Below are positions 46,768-55,837 of a stretch of 64,000 nucleotides of DNA, in pieces (position 1 is the stretch's first letter; the number at the start of each line of letters is the position of its first letter). The notes beneath the pieces are model-generated. The model was not told the DNA's origin. It saw only the letters and a list, made by a program, of their open reading frames with translations, and searched no databases. This stretch comes from Proteus terrae subsp. cibarius. GTDB lineage: Bacteria; Pseudomonadota; Gammaproteobacteria; Enterobacterales; Enterobacteriaceae. The stretch covers positions 1,426,001-1,490,000 of the forward strand of contig NZ_CP047349.1 of NCBI RefSeq assembly GCF_011045835.1, written 5' to 3'. Both the position numbers and the translations under genes were made by a program.

Positions 46768-46967
46768 ATGAGCATTGTATGTGGGCTTGCCATGTTTCTG
46801 ATAATTATAATATCTTTTTTATTGGTAAATGCCTAATTTGATGGTTTGTAAGTGGAGAATTTACTTTTTCACTTGAGTATGTAGAAAAGGCTTTCAGAGT
46901 AGGTTTGATCACAGGCCCAATAGTTGGAATAGGGATGTGGTTTATAGAATATAAGTTACGTAGATGA
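46768..46967 (+). pseudogene. Module 3 immunity gene, frameshifted
   Basis: The first frame encodes MSIVCGLAMFLIIIISFLLVNA and stops. The next frame encodes EFTFSLEYVEKAFRVGLITG and PIVGIGMWFIEYKLRR, which lines up with the second helix of the other two-helix immunity proteins. A single frame change inactivates it. Confidence 0.6.
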
Positions 46968-46971
46968 TGTT

Positions 46972-47006
46972 AAGATCCCAGCTCAAAATGTTGGGATCTT
47001 TCTTTT
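46972..47006 (+). terminator. Cassette-boundary terminator, module 3
   Basis: AAGATCCCA/TGGGATCTT perfect 9-base stem, 11-base loop, then TCTTTT, directly after the immunity remnant. Confidence 0.6.
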
Positions 47007-47120
47007 GGCTATCACTCCGTCTCAATAACCTTAGCTTGTTAGCCTGTGGTACTCATCAATTCTTTCAGAAACCAACGATAACGTTGCTGAGCGTGATATT
47101 CAAAATCACCTCTTCCAGCA

Positions 47121-47411
47121 ATGGGGGCAATCACGACAGGAGGTGGAGCATTAATGGGGTATGGATTAGGTAATTTTATAGTAAAACCTGTAACTAATTG
47201 GGCTGGTAAAATAATAACAAAAGGCAATAATCCCAGATTTAATGAAGTGTTGAGAAAATATTCAGAGTCAGAGGTTAAGGGAAGGTCTTATATTATGCAG
47301 GAAGTATCCGAAAGTAAAATTTCTTCTGGAGCAGGTAACTTAAGTAGTAGTGGTATATCTGAATTAGGTGTTTTTTATATACAAAAAAAGGTGAAGAGGA
47401 GAAAAAAGAGT
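47121..47411 (+). pseudogene. Module 4: membrane-toxin tail fragment, frameshifted
   Basis: A scrap of cdiA (47052-47119, ending HLFQQ) joins out of frame to MGAITTGGGALMGYGLGNFI, TNWAGKIITKGNNPRFNEVL, SEVKGRSYIMQEVSESKIS and SSGISELGVFYIQKK. This is the C-terminal portion of a membrane toxin: GGGALMGYGLG parallels MGGALVGSTFGYG in module 2. Near the end it has seven A (47383-47389) where module 6 has eight, so the frame slips into a longer false ORF. The immunity gene follows at once. Confidence 0.6.
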
Positions 47412-47643
47412 GAAAATAATTTTTCTTCTTATAGTGTTAATGATTATGTTTATATTTGTTTCATTTATAAGTGTAATGATTTTTTATTTTTTAGTGGAGG
47501 TGTTTTTTTATTTTTATTCAGATATCTCAATTTCATTTAAAGTTAATGAAATAAAAAAAGCATTAAAAGTAAGTATTGGTGGAGGTGCAAGTATGGGGTT
47601 AGGTATTGGAATGTTATACATAAAAGAAAATAAACTAAAATGA
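47410..47643 (+). CDS. Module 4 immunity protein, two-helix membrane type
   Basis: A 77-residue membrane protein with a GTG start overlapping the expected toxin stop and GAGG upstream. Helix 1 is MKIIFLLIVLMIMFIFVSFI and onward; helix 2 is SIGGGASMGLGIGMLY, then IKENKLK. Differs from the module 6 protein at one residue (Ser for Ile). Confidence 0.7.
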   Translation: MKIIFLLIVLMIMFIFVSFISVMIFYFLVEVFFYFYSDISISFKVNEIKKALKVSIGGGASMGLGIGMLYIKENKLK

Positions 47644-47708
47644 TTTTTTTAGAATGAAATTTCAAGCTTTGAACTATTTTAGATATTTTAACGTAAATTA
47701 ATAATGCT

Positions 47709-48230
47709 ATGAATATAAGATTAATCGAATTTCTACACTCGGTTTATCCAGAGTTACCTATTGATGTTAGCTATATGCGAGGTTACTCAGTAGATGAAAT
47801 TCAGAAAATTGAGCGTTTATATGATATTGAAGTAAAAGATCAGTTATATGATTTTTTAACGAGTATAGGGCGTTGTAGTGGTGGTCTTTTTGGCGATGAT
47901 CCTCTTCTTTTTTATAGAAATCAAAAAACAATAAGAGGAAGTATATTGATGCAATCAGGAATGAGAGAGGAACTCTCTGCTATTCAACAATATGATTTAT
48001 TAGATAAAAAACCATTTTTTATTGCAGTGGAAAGTTATACTCAATACTTTTTTGTTTTAACAGCATCAGTTACACCTAATATCATTTATCAATATGATGA
48101 GAATGAAGAAATTATAGAAGCTACTGAATGGGATCTAAATAGTTATTTAAGGCATATAGTTAATGCTTATACTCGTCACTATGATCTGAATGTGCCTTTT
48201 GATCGACATGGTGAGCTTATCATTATTTAA
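47709..48230 (+). CDS. Module 4 second immunity protein, SUKH (SMI1/KNR4)-like
   Basis: A 173-residue soluble protein: IRLIEFLHSVYPELPIDVSY, IERLYDIEVKDQLYDFLTSI, GRCSGGLFGDDPLLFYR, FFIAVESYTQYFFVLTAS, YDENEEIIEATEWDLNSYLR. The fold-type pattern (L-Y-x-F-L-x-x-x-G, FFI-A, tryptophan-led C-terminal helix) fits SUKH immunity proteins, which guard against several nuclease toxins. Its toxin partner is not present next to it. Copies at 50920 and 58212 share its ends. Confidence 0.65.
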   Translation: MNIRLIEFLHSVYPELPIDVSYMRGYSVDEIQKIERLYDIEVKDQLYDFLTSIGRCSGGLFGDDPLLFYRNQKTIRGSILMQSGMREELSAIQQYDLLDKKPFFIAVESYTQYFFVLTASVTPNIIYQYDENEEIIEATEWDLNSYLRHIVNAYTRHYDLNVPFDRHGELIII

Positions 48231-48236
48231 TTGCTA

Positions 48237-48262
48237 AAGATCCCAACTTATAATGGGATCTT
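48237..48262. repeat. Cassette-boundary hairpin, module 4
   Basis: AAGATCCCA/TGGGATCTT 9-base stem with an 8-base loop right after the SUKH gene; identical in sequence to the one at 51448. Confidence 0.55.
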
Positions 48263-48273
48263 CGTTAATGTTA

Positions 48274-48405
48274 TCACTTCCTCTTAGCCATTCGGATAAT
48301 CAACCGTCCGGTTTGGCGAGTGAGAGTGATGTTGCTACCCATCGTAAACCCTAACTTACTCAGCCACTTACCTCTGATAGTCAGTTTTGGACTTGCAATT
48401 ATGGA
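48274..48405 (-). pseudogene. SymE-like 3' remnant, copy A
   Basis: The minus strand encodes 43 residues: SIIASPKLTIRGKWLSKLGF then TMGSNITLTRQTGRLIIRMA, KRK, stop. The pattern of LTIRG-W-L---GF--G----V/L-------L-I matches SymE-family toxins (SOS-induced type I toxins with an AbrB-like fold). An in-frame TAG lies immediately upstream, so the front is lost. It lies antisense to the cassettes. Confidence 0.65.
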
Positions 48406-48611
48406 CTAATTTTCTGGTGCTAGTTTTTCTAATCTAAATTACGACAATCTTTATCAAGCCCTTTTTAGAAACCAACGATAACGTTACTGAGCGTGATATT
48501 CAAAATCACCTCTTCCAGCAAGCCTTACAGGGTTATACTAACCAATCCGATTTTGGCACGGGGGGTAAATACACCCGCGCAATCCAAGCCATCACCGCAT
48601 TTACGCAAGGT

Positions 48612-49883
48612 GTGATGGGTAACAACATTGTTACCGCGATTGCTAATGGTTCCGCGCCTTATCTTGCTAATGAAGTGAAAAACCAAATTCAAGGTAACAG
48701 TGTTGAAAGTGATATTCAGCGCACGATAGCGCACGGATTACTCAATGCAGGTCTTGCGTTGGCAAAAGGTGAGAATGCAGTAGTGCAAGCTTCTGGCGCA
48801 ATGACAGGCGAAACGGTGGGTATTTTATCGCACTCACTTTATGGCAAAACCCCCGAAGAGCTCACCGAAACTGAAAAGCAGAATATAAGTGCATGGGCAA
48901 CGTTAACTTCAGGGATTGTCGGCGGTTTAATCAGTGATAATAGCACCGGAGTTGCCAATGCTGCCCAAGCTGGGAAAGTGGTGGTTGAGAATAATTGGTT
49001 GAGCACCAGTCAACTAGAAAATTTTGCACATAAAGCAAGAACTTGTGTTGGTGAAGAATGTCAGCAAGTTATTCGTGATATGGTTGATGCTAATATTCGG
49101 CAACAGGAAGAGATAAAGCAAATTTGTTCAACCTCACCAGAGCAGTGTAAACAGCAGTATGGATATTTAGTTGAACAATGGAATGCTTTCGATACAGCAA
49201 TAAAACATCTTGCAGCAGATAAATCGTTGCCTGATGATTTTCGTGATTATTTGCCTGCAGTGTATATGTTGAGTATGGATGCGACAGGGATTACAGTCGA
49301 ACATCAGTGGGCTAAACGATTTGAGGCAATAGGGCTTGAACCAGAAACAGCCGGTTTGATAGCGATGGCACTTCCCGGAATGATTAATGGTGGAAGTGGT
49401 AAAGGTAATCGTGGAACAACAGATAAACGAATCAATAACAGCAAGTTAGAATCAGAAAAAAATGCTCTAAATAGAATTGGCGAGAATTCAAACAATACTA
49501 AAAATTTTGGTCAGAAAGAAGCTAACTCAGTTTATAATAAACAGCTGATTATAAATGCAGAAAAAATATCAACGGCGAAGCCTGGACAACAAACAGCAGT
49601 ACCAAGGGATCTTAATGAGCAAACATTTTGGAAAGAGGTTCAAGCTAATCCAATTCTGGGAAGTAAATTACTAAATATGAATAAAGATCCTCGTTTCCCT
49701 ACTAGCGCCGGTTTTCAAAAAATGGAAGCAAAACATAAACTCCCAGATGGACAAACAATAACTATACATTATCAGTTTAATTCAACGACTGGTAAGGCTT
49801 ATGATATGAAAATCACGTCACCTCAGAGGATGCAACAAGATCCAAAACAAGTGGTGGATACAATAAAGGATAATGTTAAATGA
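48612..49883 (+). CDS. Module 5: orphan CdiA C-terminus with unknown toxin
   Basis: The cdiA-like copy starts about 48440, with a frameshift near 48470 (an extra T), and is open from 48612. After VENN comes an entry domain (WLSTSQLENFAHKARTCVGE, VEQWNAFDTAIKHLAADKSL, LEPETAGLIAMALPGMI) nearly identical to module 8. The toxin end differs: FWKEVQANPILGSKLLNMN, FPTSAGFQKMEAKHKLPDGQ, YDMKITSPQRMQQDPK. I do not recognise the toxin family; a small RNase-type fold is possible. It overlaps its immunity gene by four bases. Confidence 0.75.
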   Translation: MMGNNIVTAIANGSAPYLANEVKNQIQGNSVESDIQRTIAHGLLNAGLALAKGENAVVQASGAMTGETVGILSHSLYGKTPEELTETEKQNISAWATLTSGIVGGLISDNSTGVANAAQAGKVVVENNWLSTSQLENFAHKARTCVGEECQQVIRDMVDANIRQQEEIKQICSTSPEQCKQQYGYLVEQWNAFDTAIKHLAADKSLPDDFRDYLPAVYMLSMDATGITVEHQWAKRFEAIGLEPETAGLIAMALPGMINGGSGKGNRGTTDKRINNSKLESEKNALNRIGENSNNTKNFGQKEANSVYNKQLIINAEKISTAKPGQQTAVPRDLNEQTFWKEVQANPILGSKLLNMNKDPRFPTSAGFQKMEAKHKLPDGQTITIHYQFNSTTGKAYDMKITSPQRMQQDPKQVVDTIKDNVK

Positions 49884-50197
49884 AGATACAAGAATCAGAT
49901 GGCTCTATTGTTGATATTTTTGCTATTTATTGGTTTGATGATGAAACATATTTTTATGGAATGCCTATTAATTATGGCGGATTGCAAACATATAAAGCTG
50001 ATGAAGTAAAAATCATTGATAATCAATTAGATTTTAAAACAGTCTTTTTTTCAAATGATGATGCAAAGAGCGTCCATCATTGGGCTTTAATCGAAGAATC
50101 ATTATTAGATGACTTGCTTGAATTAGATGACACCGCCTATAAAAGATTTTTAGAGATATTAAAATCTGAAGGTCAGTTAGACGATAATTTTTATTGA
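49880..50197 (+). CDS. Module 5 immunity protein
   Basis: A 105-residue acidic soluble protein, ATG overlapping the toxin stop. Sequence (YWFDDETYFYGMPINYGGLQ, ESLLDDLLELDDTAYKRFLE) of no family I can name. Role inferred from position and overlap. Confidence 0.7.
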   Translation: MKIQESDGSIVDIFAIYWFDDETYFYGMPINYGGLQTYKADEVKIIDNQLDFKTVFFSNDDAKSVHHWALIEESLLDDLLELDDTAYKRFLEILKSEGQLDDNFY

Positions 50198-50236
50198 TAA
50201 TAGATCCCTGCATTCACAGGAGTCTCCCTTACCCCC

Positions 50237-50275
50237 TCACTTCTTTGCCAATCGGATAATCAACTGTCCGGTTTT
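50237..50275 (-). pseudogene. SymE-like C-terminal tail
   Basis: The minus strand reads KTGQLIIRLAKK, stop: only the last dozen codons of the same SymE-like gene, at the boundary between modules 5 and 6. Confidence 0.45.
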
Positions 50276-50297
50276 CTTTAATGCAGCAGCAGGAGCA

Positions 50298-50624
50298 TTG
50301 ACGAATACAATAAATGATGAAAGTGCAACAATGGGGGCAATCACGACAGGAGGTGGAGCATTAATGGGGCATGGATTAGGTAATTTTATAGTAAAACCTG
50401 TAACTAATTGGGTTGGTAAAATAATAACAAAAGGCAATAATCCCGGATTTAATGAAGTGTTGAGAAAATATTCAGAGTTAGAGGTTAAGGGAAGGTCTTA
50501 TATTATGCAGGAAGTATCCGAAAGTAAAATTTCTTCTGGAGCAGGTAACTTAAGTAGTAGTGGTATATCTGAATTAGGTGTTTTTTATATACAAAAAAAA
50601 GGTGAAGAGGAGAAAAAAGAGTGA
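50298..50624 (+). pseudogene. Module 6: membrane-toxin tail fragment
   Basis: Nearly the same as module 4 but with a longer front (AAAGALTNTINDESATMGAI) and eight A in the late run, so the frame ends properly in GEEEKKE, overlapping the immunity start (GTGA). No VENN front: a decapitated tail. The apparent TTG start at 50298 is not likely real. Confidence 0.6.
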
Positions 50625-50854
50625 AAATAATTTTTCTTCTTATAGTGTTAATGATTATGTTTATATTTGTTTCATTTATAAGTGTAATGATTTTTTATTT
50701 TTTAGTGGAGGTGTTTTTTTATTTTTATTCAGATATCTCAATTTCATTTAAAGTTAATGAAATAAAAAAAGCATTAAAAGTAAGTATTGGTGGAGGTGCA
50801 ATTATGGGGTTAGGTATTGGAATGTTATACATAAAAGAAAATAAACTAAAATGA
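50621..50854 (+). CDS. Module 6 immunity protein, two-helix membrane type
   Basis: A 77-residue membrane protein, all but identical to the module 4 protein, GTG start overlapping the toxin tail stop. Confidence 0.7.
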   Translation: MKIIFLLIVLMIMFIFVSFISVMIFYFLVEVFFYFYSDISISFKVNEIKKALKVSIGGGAIMGLGIGMLYIKENKLK

Positions 50855-50919
50855 TTTTTTTAGAATGAAATTTCAAGCTTTGAACTATTTTAGATATTTT
50901 AACGTAAATTAATAATGCT

Positions 50920-51441
50920 ATGAATATAAGATTAATCGAATTTCTACACTCGGTTTATCCAGAGTTACCTATTGATGTTAGCTATATGCGAGGTTACTCA
51001 GTAGATGAAATTCAGAAAATTGAGCGTTTATATGATATTGAAGTAAAAGATCAGTTATATGATTTTTTAACGAGTATTGGTCGTTGTAGTGGGGGGCTGT
51101 TTGGTGATGATCCTTTAGTTTTTTATAGAAGTAGACAAACAGTTAGAGGAGCTATGTTATATCAAGATGCACTGAGATATGAGCTACCTACAGACCAACG
51201 ATATGATTTAATAAAACAAAAATCATTTTTTATCTCATTGGAAAGTTATACTCAGTACTATTTTTTACTTACAGCAACTGATGATCCTAATAGAATTTAT
51301 CACTATGATGAAAATGAAGAAATTATAGAAGCTACAGAATGGGAGCTAAATAGTTATTTAAGGCATATAGTTAATGCTTATACTCGTCACTATGATCTGA
51401 ATGTGCCTTTTGATCGACATGGTGAGCTTATCATTATTTAA
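50920..51441 (+). CDS. Module 6 second immunity protein, SUKH-like, mosaic
   Basis: A 173-residue SUKH-like protein. Its first 60 and last 40 residues are the same as the copy at 47709, but the middle is replaced: LVFYRSRQTVRGAMLYQDAL and RYELPTDQRYDLIKQKSFF instead of the NQKTIRGSILMQS type. This sharp mosaic suggests gene conversion or selection on the toxin-binding face. Confidence 0.65.
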   Translation: MNIRLIEFLHSVYPELPIDVSYMRGYSVDEIQKIERLYDIEVKDQLYDFLTSIGRCSGGLFGDDPLVFYRSRQTVRGAMLYQDALRYELPTDQRYDLIKQKSFFISLESYTQYYFLLTATDDPNRIYHYDENEEIIEATEWELNSYLRHIVNAYTRHYDLNVPFDRHGELIII

Positions 51442-51447
51442 TTGCTA

Positions 51448-51473
51448 AAGATCCCAACTTATAATGGGATCTT
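51448..51473. repeat. Cassette-boundary hairpin, module 6
   Basis: The same AAGATCCCA/TGGGATCTT hairpin as at 48237, exactly 3211 bases further on. Confidence 0.55.
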
Positions 51474-51484
51474 CGTTAATGTTA

Positions 51485-51616
51485 TCACTTCCTCTTAGCC
51501 ATTCGGATAATCAACCGTCCGGTTTGGCGAGTGAGAGTGATGTTGCTACCCATCGTAAACCCTAACTCACTCAGCCAATTACCTCTGATAGTCAGTTTTG
51601 GACTCGCAATTATGGA
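51485..51616 (-). pseudogene. SymE-like 3' remnant, copy B
   Basis: 43 codons on the minus strand: SIIASPKLTIRGNWLSELGF then TMGSNITLTRQTGRLIIRMA, KRK, stop. Differs from copy A at two residues (N for K and E for K). Same upstream TAG. Confidence 0.65.
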
Positions 51617-51825
51617 CTAATTTTCTGGTGCTAGTTTTTCTAATCTAAATTACGACAATCTTTATCAAGCCCTTTTTAGAAACCAACGATAACGTTACTG
51701 AGCGTGATATTCAAAATCACCTCTTCCAGCAAGCCTTACAGGATTATACCAACCAATCCGACTTTGGTACGGGGGGTAAATACACCCGCGCAATCCAAGC
51801 CATCACCGCATTTACGCAAGGTGTC

Positions 51826-53250
51826 ATGGGCAACAATATTGTTACTGCGATTGCTAATGGTTCCGCGCCTTATCTTGCCAATGAAGTGAAAAACCAAATT
51901 CAAGGCAACAGTGTTGAAAGTGATATTCAGCGCACGATAGCGCACGGATTACTCAATGCAGGTCTTGCGTTGGCAAAAGGTGAGAATGCAGTAGTGCAAG
52001 CTTCTGGCGCAATGACAGGCGAAACGGTGGGTATTTTATCGCACTCACTTTATGGCAAAACCCCCGAAGAGCTGACTGAGACTGAAAAGCAGGATATAAG
52101 TGCATGGGCAACGTTAACTTCTGGGATTGTCGGCGGTTTAATCAGTGATAATAGCACAGGCGTTGCCAATGCTGCCCAAGCAGGGAAAGTGGTGGTTGAG
52201 AATAATTATTTAAATAACTCAGACCATCGCCAAAAAACATCGTTGGAGCTTAAAGAGCGTCAAGGAAATATAACTGAAGTTGAACAACTGAAACTGGCTG
52301 AGTTACGGATTAAAGATATAAATACAACACAAGCTGTGCTTGATGCTTGTGTTGGCGGTACCTCACCAGAATGTACCGCAGCCAGAAAAGATGCATTTAA
52401 GGCGATAGACACCTATGTAAATCTAACGTATCAAAACCCAAAAACAGCGCAAGCAGGTTATCAAGAAATCGAGCGTTTGTTGAACTAGACATCATCGGAA
52501 GCACAGCAAGCGTTTAATCTGTTAGAGTCTTATACGGAAGCGTTTAAAAACTTTGGTTATCCCGATAACGAAGCGCGTGTTCGAGCCGGGATGTATGTTG
52601 GTTCTATTTATGCCTTTGGCGGAGTATCAGCGGTTGTAAATTCAGGCATATTGGTTAAGCAATTTGGGAAAGATATTGCAAAACCTAGAGTTAAGCTAGA
52701 GCTGATACCACCAAAAGGCTCAAATAATAGTGCTGAATTAGGCGCTGGTAGTAAATGGGCTGTAGATAAAAACGGGGTATATAGTCCCAAAGAAATTGAA
52801 AGTATTACAAAGGTAGAGAAAGGTGATACTAAATACAATGCGGATTTGTTACCTTATAAAGATATTGTTGGAAAAGTTGATCCTAATACAAATTATATTG
52901 ATATTCTCTCTCCAGAGGCGAAGCTGCATATACTATATGGAGAAAGCCCAACTCAAGGTGGCCACTTGTTCCCTGGTAATCCAGGGAAAACAACTTTTCC
53001 ATCTAATTGGCCAGCAGAAAAAGTAATACATGAAATTGGTGATATAGCGACATCACCAACGACTCAGTGGTATGCACAATCAGGAACTGGCGGTTTATAT
53101 ACAAAAGCGGGAAGACCAGCTAGATGGGTGGCATGGGAAACTCGTGATGGAGTACGTATGAGGGTAATTTACGAGCCAGCAAATGGTAAAGTAGTTACTG
53201 CTTTTCCTGATAAAACATCGCAACCAGGTTCTCTGAAACCAATAAAATGA
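51826..53250 (+). pseudogene. Module 7: orphan CdiA C-terminus with EndoU nuclease, amber stop
   Basis: cdiA-like sequence from about 51650 to VENN, an entry domain (LKERQGNITEVEQLKLAELR, ACVGGTSPECTAARKDAF), then an in-frame TAG at 52486-52488. The same frame goes on open for 254 codons: YTEAFKNFGYPDNEARVRAG and the EndoU domain LHILYGESPTQGGHLFPG, GKTTFPSNWPAEKVIHEIGD, ATSP, WVAWETRDGVRMRVIYEP, GKVVTAFPD. Two His and a late Lys/Tyr region fit the EndoU RNase active site. One base change makes the toxin unexpressable as a whole. MafI-like immunity follows after 13 bases. Confidence 0.82.
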
Positions 53251-53263
53251 TTAGGTAACAAGT

Positions 53264-53521
53264 ATGGGTGTTAATCAGAAAATACAATCTTTTGGTAACA
53301 AATTAAAAGGGCGTTTAGATGCATCATTAGTTGACTTTGATTTAGAGTACATAAATCATTCAGAAAATATTTTAGCATTTGAAACATTATGTGATCATAT
53401 AGCAGATTATGGTGTAGAAATAACAAAAGATGAGTATAACCAAGTCATAGAGATAGTGAATGAACTCAATCTTGAATTAGATGAAAGATATTTATATATA
53501 AAACCAGAAAAAAGTAGTTAA
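53264..53521 (+). CDS. Module 7 immunity protein, MafI-like
   Basis: An 85-residue acidic helical protein: INHSENILAFETLCDHIADY, then GVEITKDEYNQVIEIVNELN. This matches the MafI family, known partners of EndoU-type MafB toxins, which agrees with the toxin next to it. Frame intact. Confidence 0.78.
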   Translation: MGVNQKIQSFGNKLKGRLDASLVDFDLEYINHSENILAFETLCDHIADYGVEITKDEYNQVIEIVNELNLELDERYLYIKPEKSS

Positions 53522-53535
53522 GTTGAACGCTATCG

Positions 53536-53562
53536 TGGATCCCAAGGTTCAGTTGGGATCCA
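53536..53562. repeat. Cassette-boundary hairpin, module 7
   Basis: TGGATCCCAA/TTGGGATCCA perfect 10-base stem with a 7-base loop just after the MafI-like gene; related to the one at 44713. Confidence 0.5.
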
Positions 53563-53574
53563 TCTTGTGACTTT

Positions 53575-53645
53575 ACTTTCATTCAGCCAACCGAATAATC
53601 AACTATTCAACTTGACTAATAAGGTATGAACACCCATTTCAAACT
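53575..53645 (-). pseudogene. Degenerate SymE-like fragment
   Basis: The minus strand reads SPKFEMGVHTLLVKL, a break, then LIIRLAE and stop, again the C-terminal half of the SymE pattern. Shorter and more decayed than copies A to C. Confidence 0.4.
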
Positions 53646-53698
53646 TGGGGCTAATTTCAATATCTATATTCGCTTTAAGCTGACGAGATATTTGAATT

Positions 53699-55209
53699 AG
53701 TGGGCGAAATTGGGGCGCAGGTTATCGACTTAGCAACCACGGTGGACACTATTCGTGGTACGAACCAAGCGAAAGCTGATTCAAAACTCGATAATCTTTC
53801 TGATACCGCTTACGACAATCTCTATCAAGCCCTTTCAGAAACTAACGATAACGTTACTGAGCGTGATATTCAAAATCACCTCTTCCAGCAAGCCTTACAG
53901 GATTATACTAACCAATCCGATTTTGGCACGGGGTAAATACACCCACGCAATCCAAGCCATCACCGCATTTACGCAAGGTGTCATGGGCAACAATATTGTT
54001 ACCGCGATTGCTAATGGTTCCGCGCCTTATCTTGCCAACGAAGTGAAAAACCAAATTCAAGGTAACAGTGTTGAAAGTGATATTCAGCGCATGATAGCGC
54101 ACGGCATTACTGAATGCAGGCCTTGCATTGGCAAAAGGCGAGAATGCCTTAGTGCAAGCTTCTGGCGCAATGACAGGGGAAACAGTGGGTATTTTATCGC
54201 ACTCACTTTATGGCAAAACCCCCGAAGAACTCACCGAAACTGAAAAGCAGAATATAAGTGCATGGGCAACGTTAACTTCCGGTATTGTCGGCGGTTTAAT
54301 CAGCGATAATAGCACAGGCGTTGCCAATGCCGCCCAAGCTGGGAAAGTGGTGGTTGAGAATAATTGGTTGAGCACCAATCAACTAGAAAATTTTGCGCAT
54401 AAAGCAAGAACTTGTGTCGGTGAAGAATGTCAGCAAGTTATTCGTGATATGGTTGATGCCAATATTCGGCAACAGGAAGAGATAAAGCAAATCTGTTCAA
54501 CCTCACCAGAGCAGTGTAAACAGCAGTATGGATATTTAGTTGAACAATGGAATGCTTTCGATACAGCAATAAAACATCTTGCAGCAGATAAATCGTTGCC
54601 TGATGATTTTCGTGATTATTTGCCTGCAGTGTATATGTTGAGTATGGATGCGACAGGGATTACAGTCGAACATCAGTGGGCTAAACGATTAGAGGCAATG
54701 GGGCTTGAACCAGAAACAGCCGGTTTGATAGCGATGGCACTTCCCGGAATGATTAATAGTGGAAGTGGTAAAGGAACAACTAATAAGCAAACGAGTATTC
54801 CTGTTGTAAAACAACTGAATGTAAGTAAAGATAAATTTATTTCTCCAGAAAATCCGGGAATTACACAATCGAGAGTGAATGTCGCAAATGTAACATTTGA
54901 TAATGGTAAAATAAGAGGGTTTGACTATGCGATGGGTAAACATGGTATTGATGCTAGTGTGCCTAATAAAAGCCGTTTTACTGTTACAAATAATGAGGTT
55001 AAAGAGTATTACAACGACCTGATATAGTTAATAAAACTGTTTATAATCCAATTCAAATAGGCGGAAAAGTTGAAACTGATAAATTTGTGAGGCAGGTTGA
55101 TACAGGTAAGTCTATTGGTGTTGATCAAAGTGGAAAAGGTACGTCTGTTATTACCATTATTACCGATAAAAAAGGTAACTTAATCAATGTATTCCCTGGC
55201 TCATTATAA
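53699..55209 (+). pseudogene. Module 8: orphan CdiA C-terminus, several frameshifts
   Basis: The longest cdiA-like copy (matching cdiA from about 40507). It is broken by loss of two G near 53930 and an extra base near 54105, then open from 54128 through VENN and the module 5-type entry domain. The toxin end NVANVTFDNGKIRGFDYAMG, KHGIDASVPNKSRFTVTN breaks again near 55010 and continues in the next frame as DIVNKTVYNPIQIGGKVETD, GKSIGVDQSGKGTSVITIIT, GNLINVFPGSL. Toxin family not recognised; a small cytotoxic RNase fold is possible. Confidence 0.7.
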
Positions 55210-55223
55210 ATGATAGGATTTTT

Positions 55224-55625
55224 ATGCCATTAATTAGCTTAATAAAATCATCTAATGGTGATAATGAGAATGAAGTATTATACCGAACCTTTCATGAACG
55301 CAATGCTCGTTACCTAGAAAGGGAAAATCAATCGGATAAATTTAAGATAATTTGGAATATTGATGACGCATCACCATCTGTTTTTATGAACTCTGATGAT
55401 TTAGTGTCACTTCTAGAAGATCTTGAAATTCTGGTGCAAGAAGCATGCAAGAATAATGATCATGAGATACTCAACCATTTGAAAGAAATAGCAGTTTTAT
55501 GCAAATTATGTTTATGGAATGAAAGTTTATTTTATTTGGAATTTTCTCCTTGGGGAGTTAGTCTTGATAGTTACCCAACCAAGATACCGGAGCAATATAG
55601 ATTTAATATTTCTACTATAGATTAA
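55224..55625 (+). CDS. Module 8 immunity protein
   Basis: A 133-residue acidic, mostly helical soluble protein (DDLVSLLEDLEILVQEACKN, HLKEIAVLCKLCLWNESLFY) starting 14 bases after the toxin's restored stop. No family named. Frame intact although the toxin is broken. Confidence 0.65.
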   Translation: MPLISLIKSSNGDNENEVLYRTFHERNARYLERENQSDKFKIIWNIDDASPSVFMNSDDLVSLLEDLEILVQEACKNNDHEILNHLKEIAVLCKLCLWNESLFYLEFSPWGVSLDSYPTKIPEQYRFNISTID

Positions 55626-55670
55626 TGTCTGCGATTTAGAATCTAGCAAGTTCTGGGGGGCTTATCTACC

Positions 55671-55799
55671 TTATTCCTCAGCTAGCCGGATAATCCACTG
55701 TCCGGCTTGGCGGGTGAGAGTGATGTTGCTACCCATCGTAAACCCTAACTCACTCAGCCAATTACCTCTGATAGTCAGTTTTGGACTCGCAATTATGGA
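55671..55799 (-). pseudogene. SymE-like 3' remnant, copy C
   Basis: 42 codons on the minus strand: SIIASPKLTIRGNWLSELGF then TMGSNITLTRQAGQWIIRLA, EE, stop. The C-terminal end differs from copies A and B. The same upstream TAG shows a shared origin of the truncation. Confidence 0.65.
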
Positions 55800-55837
55800 C
55801 TAATTCTCTGGTGCTAGTTTTTCTAATCTAAATTACG

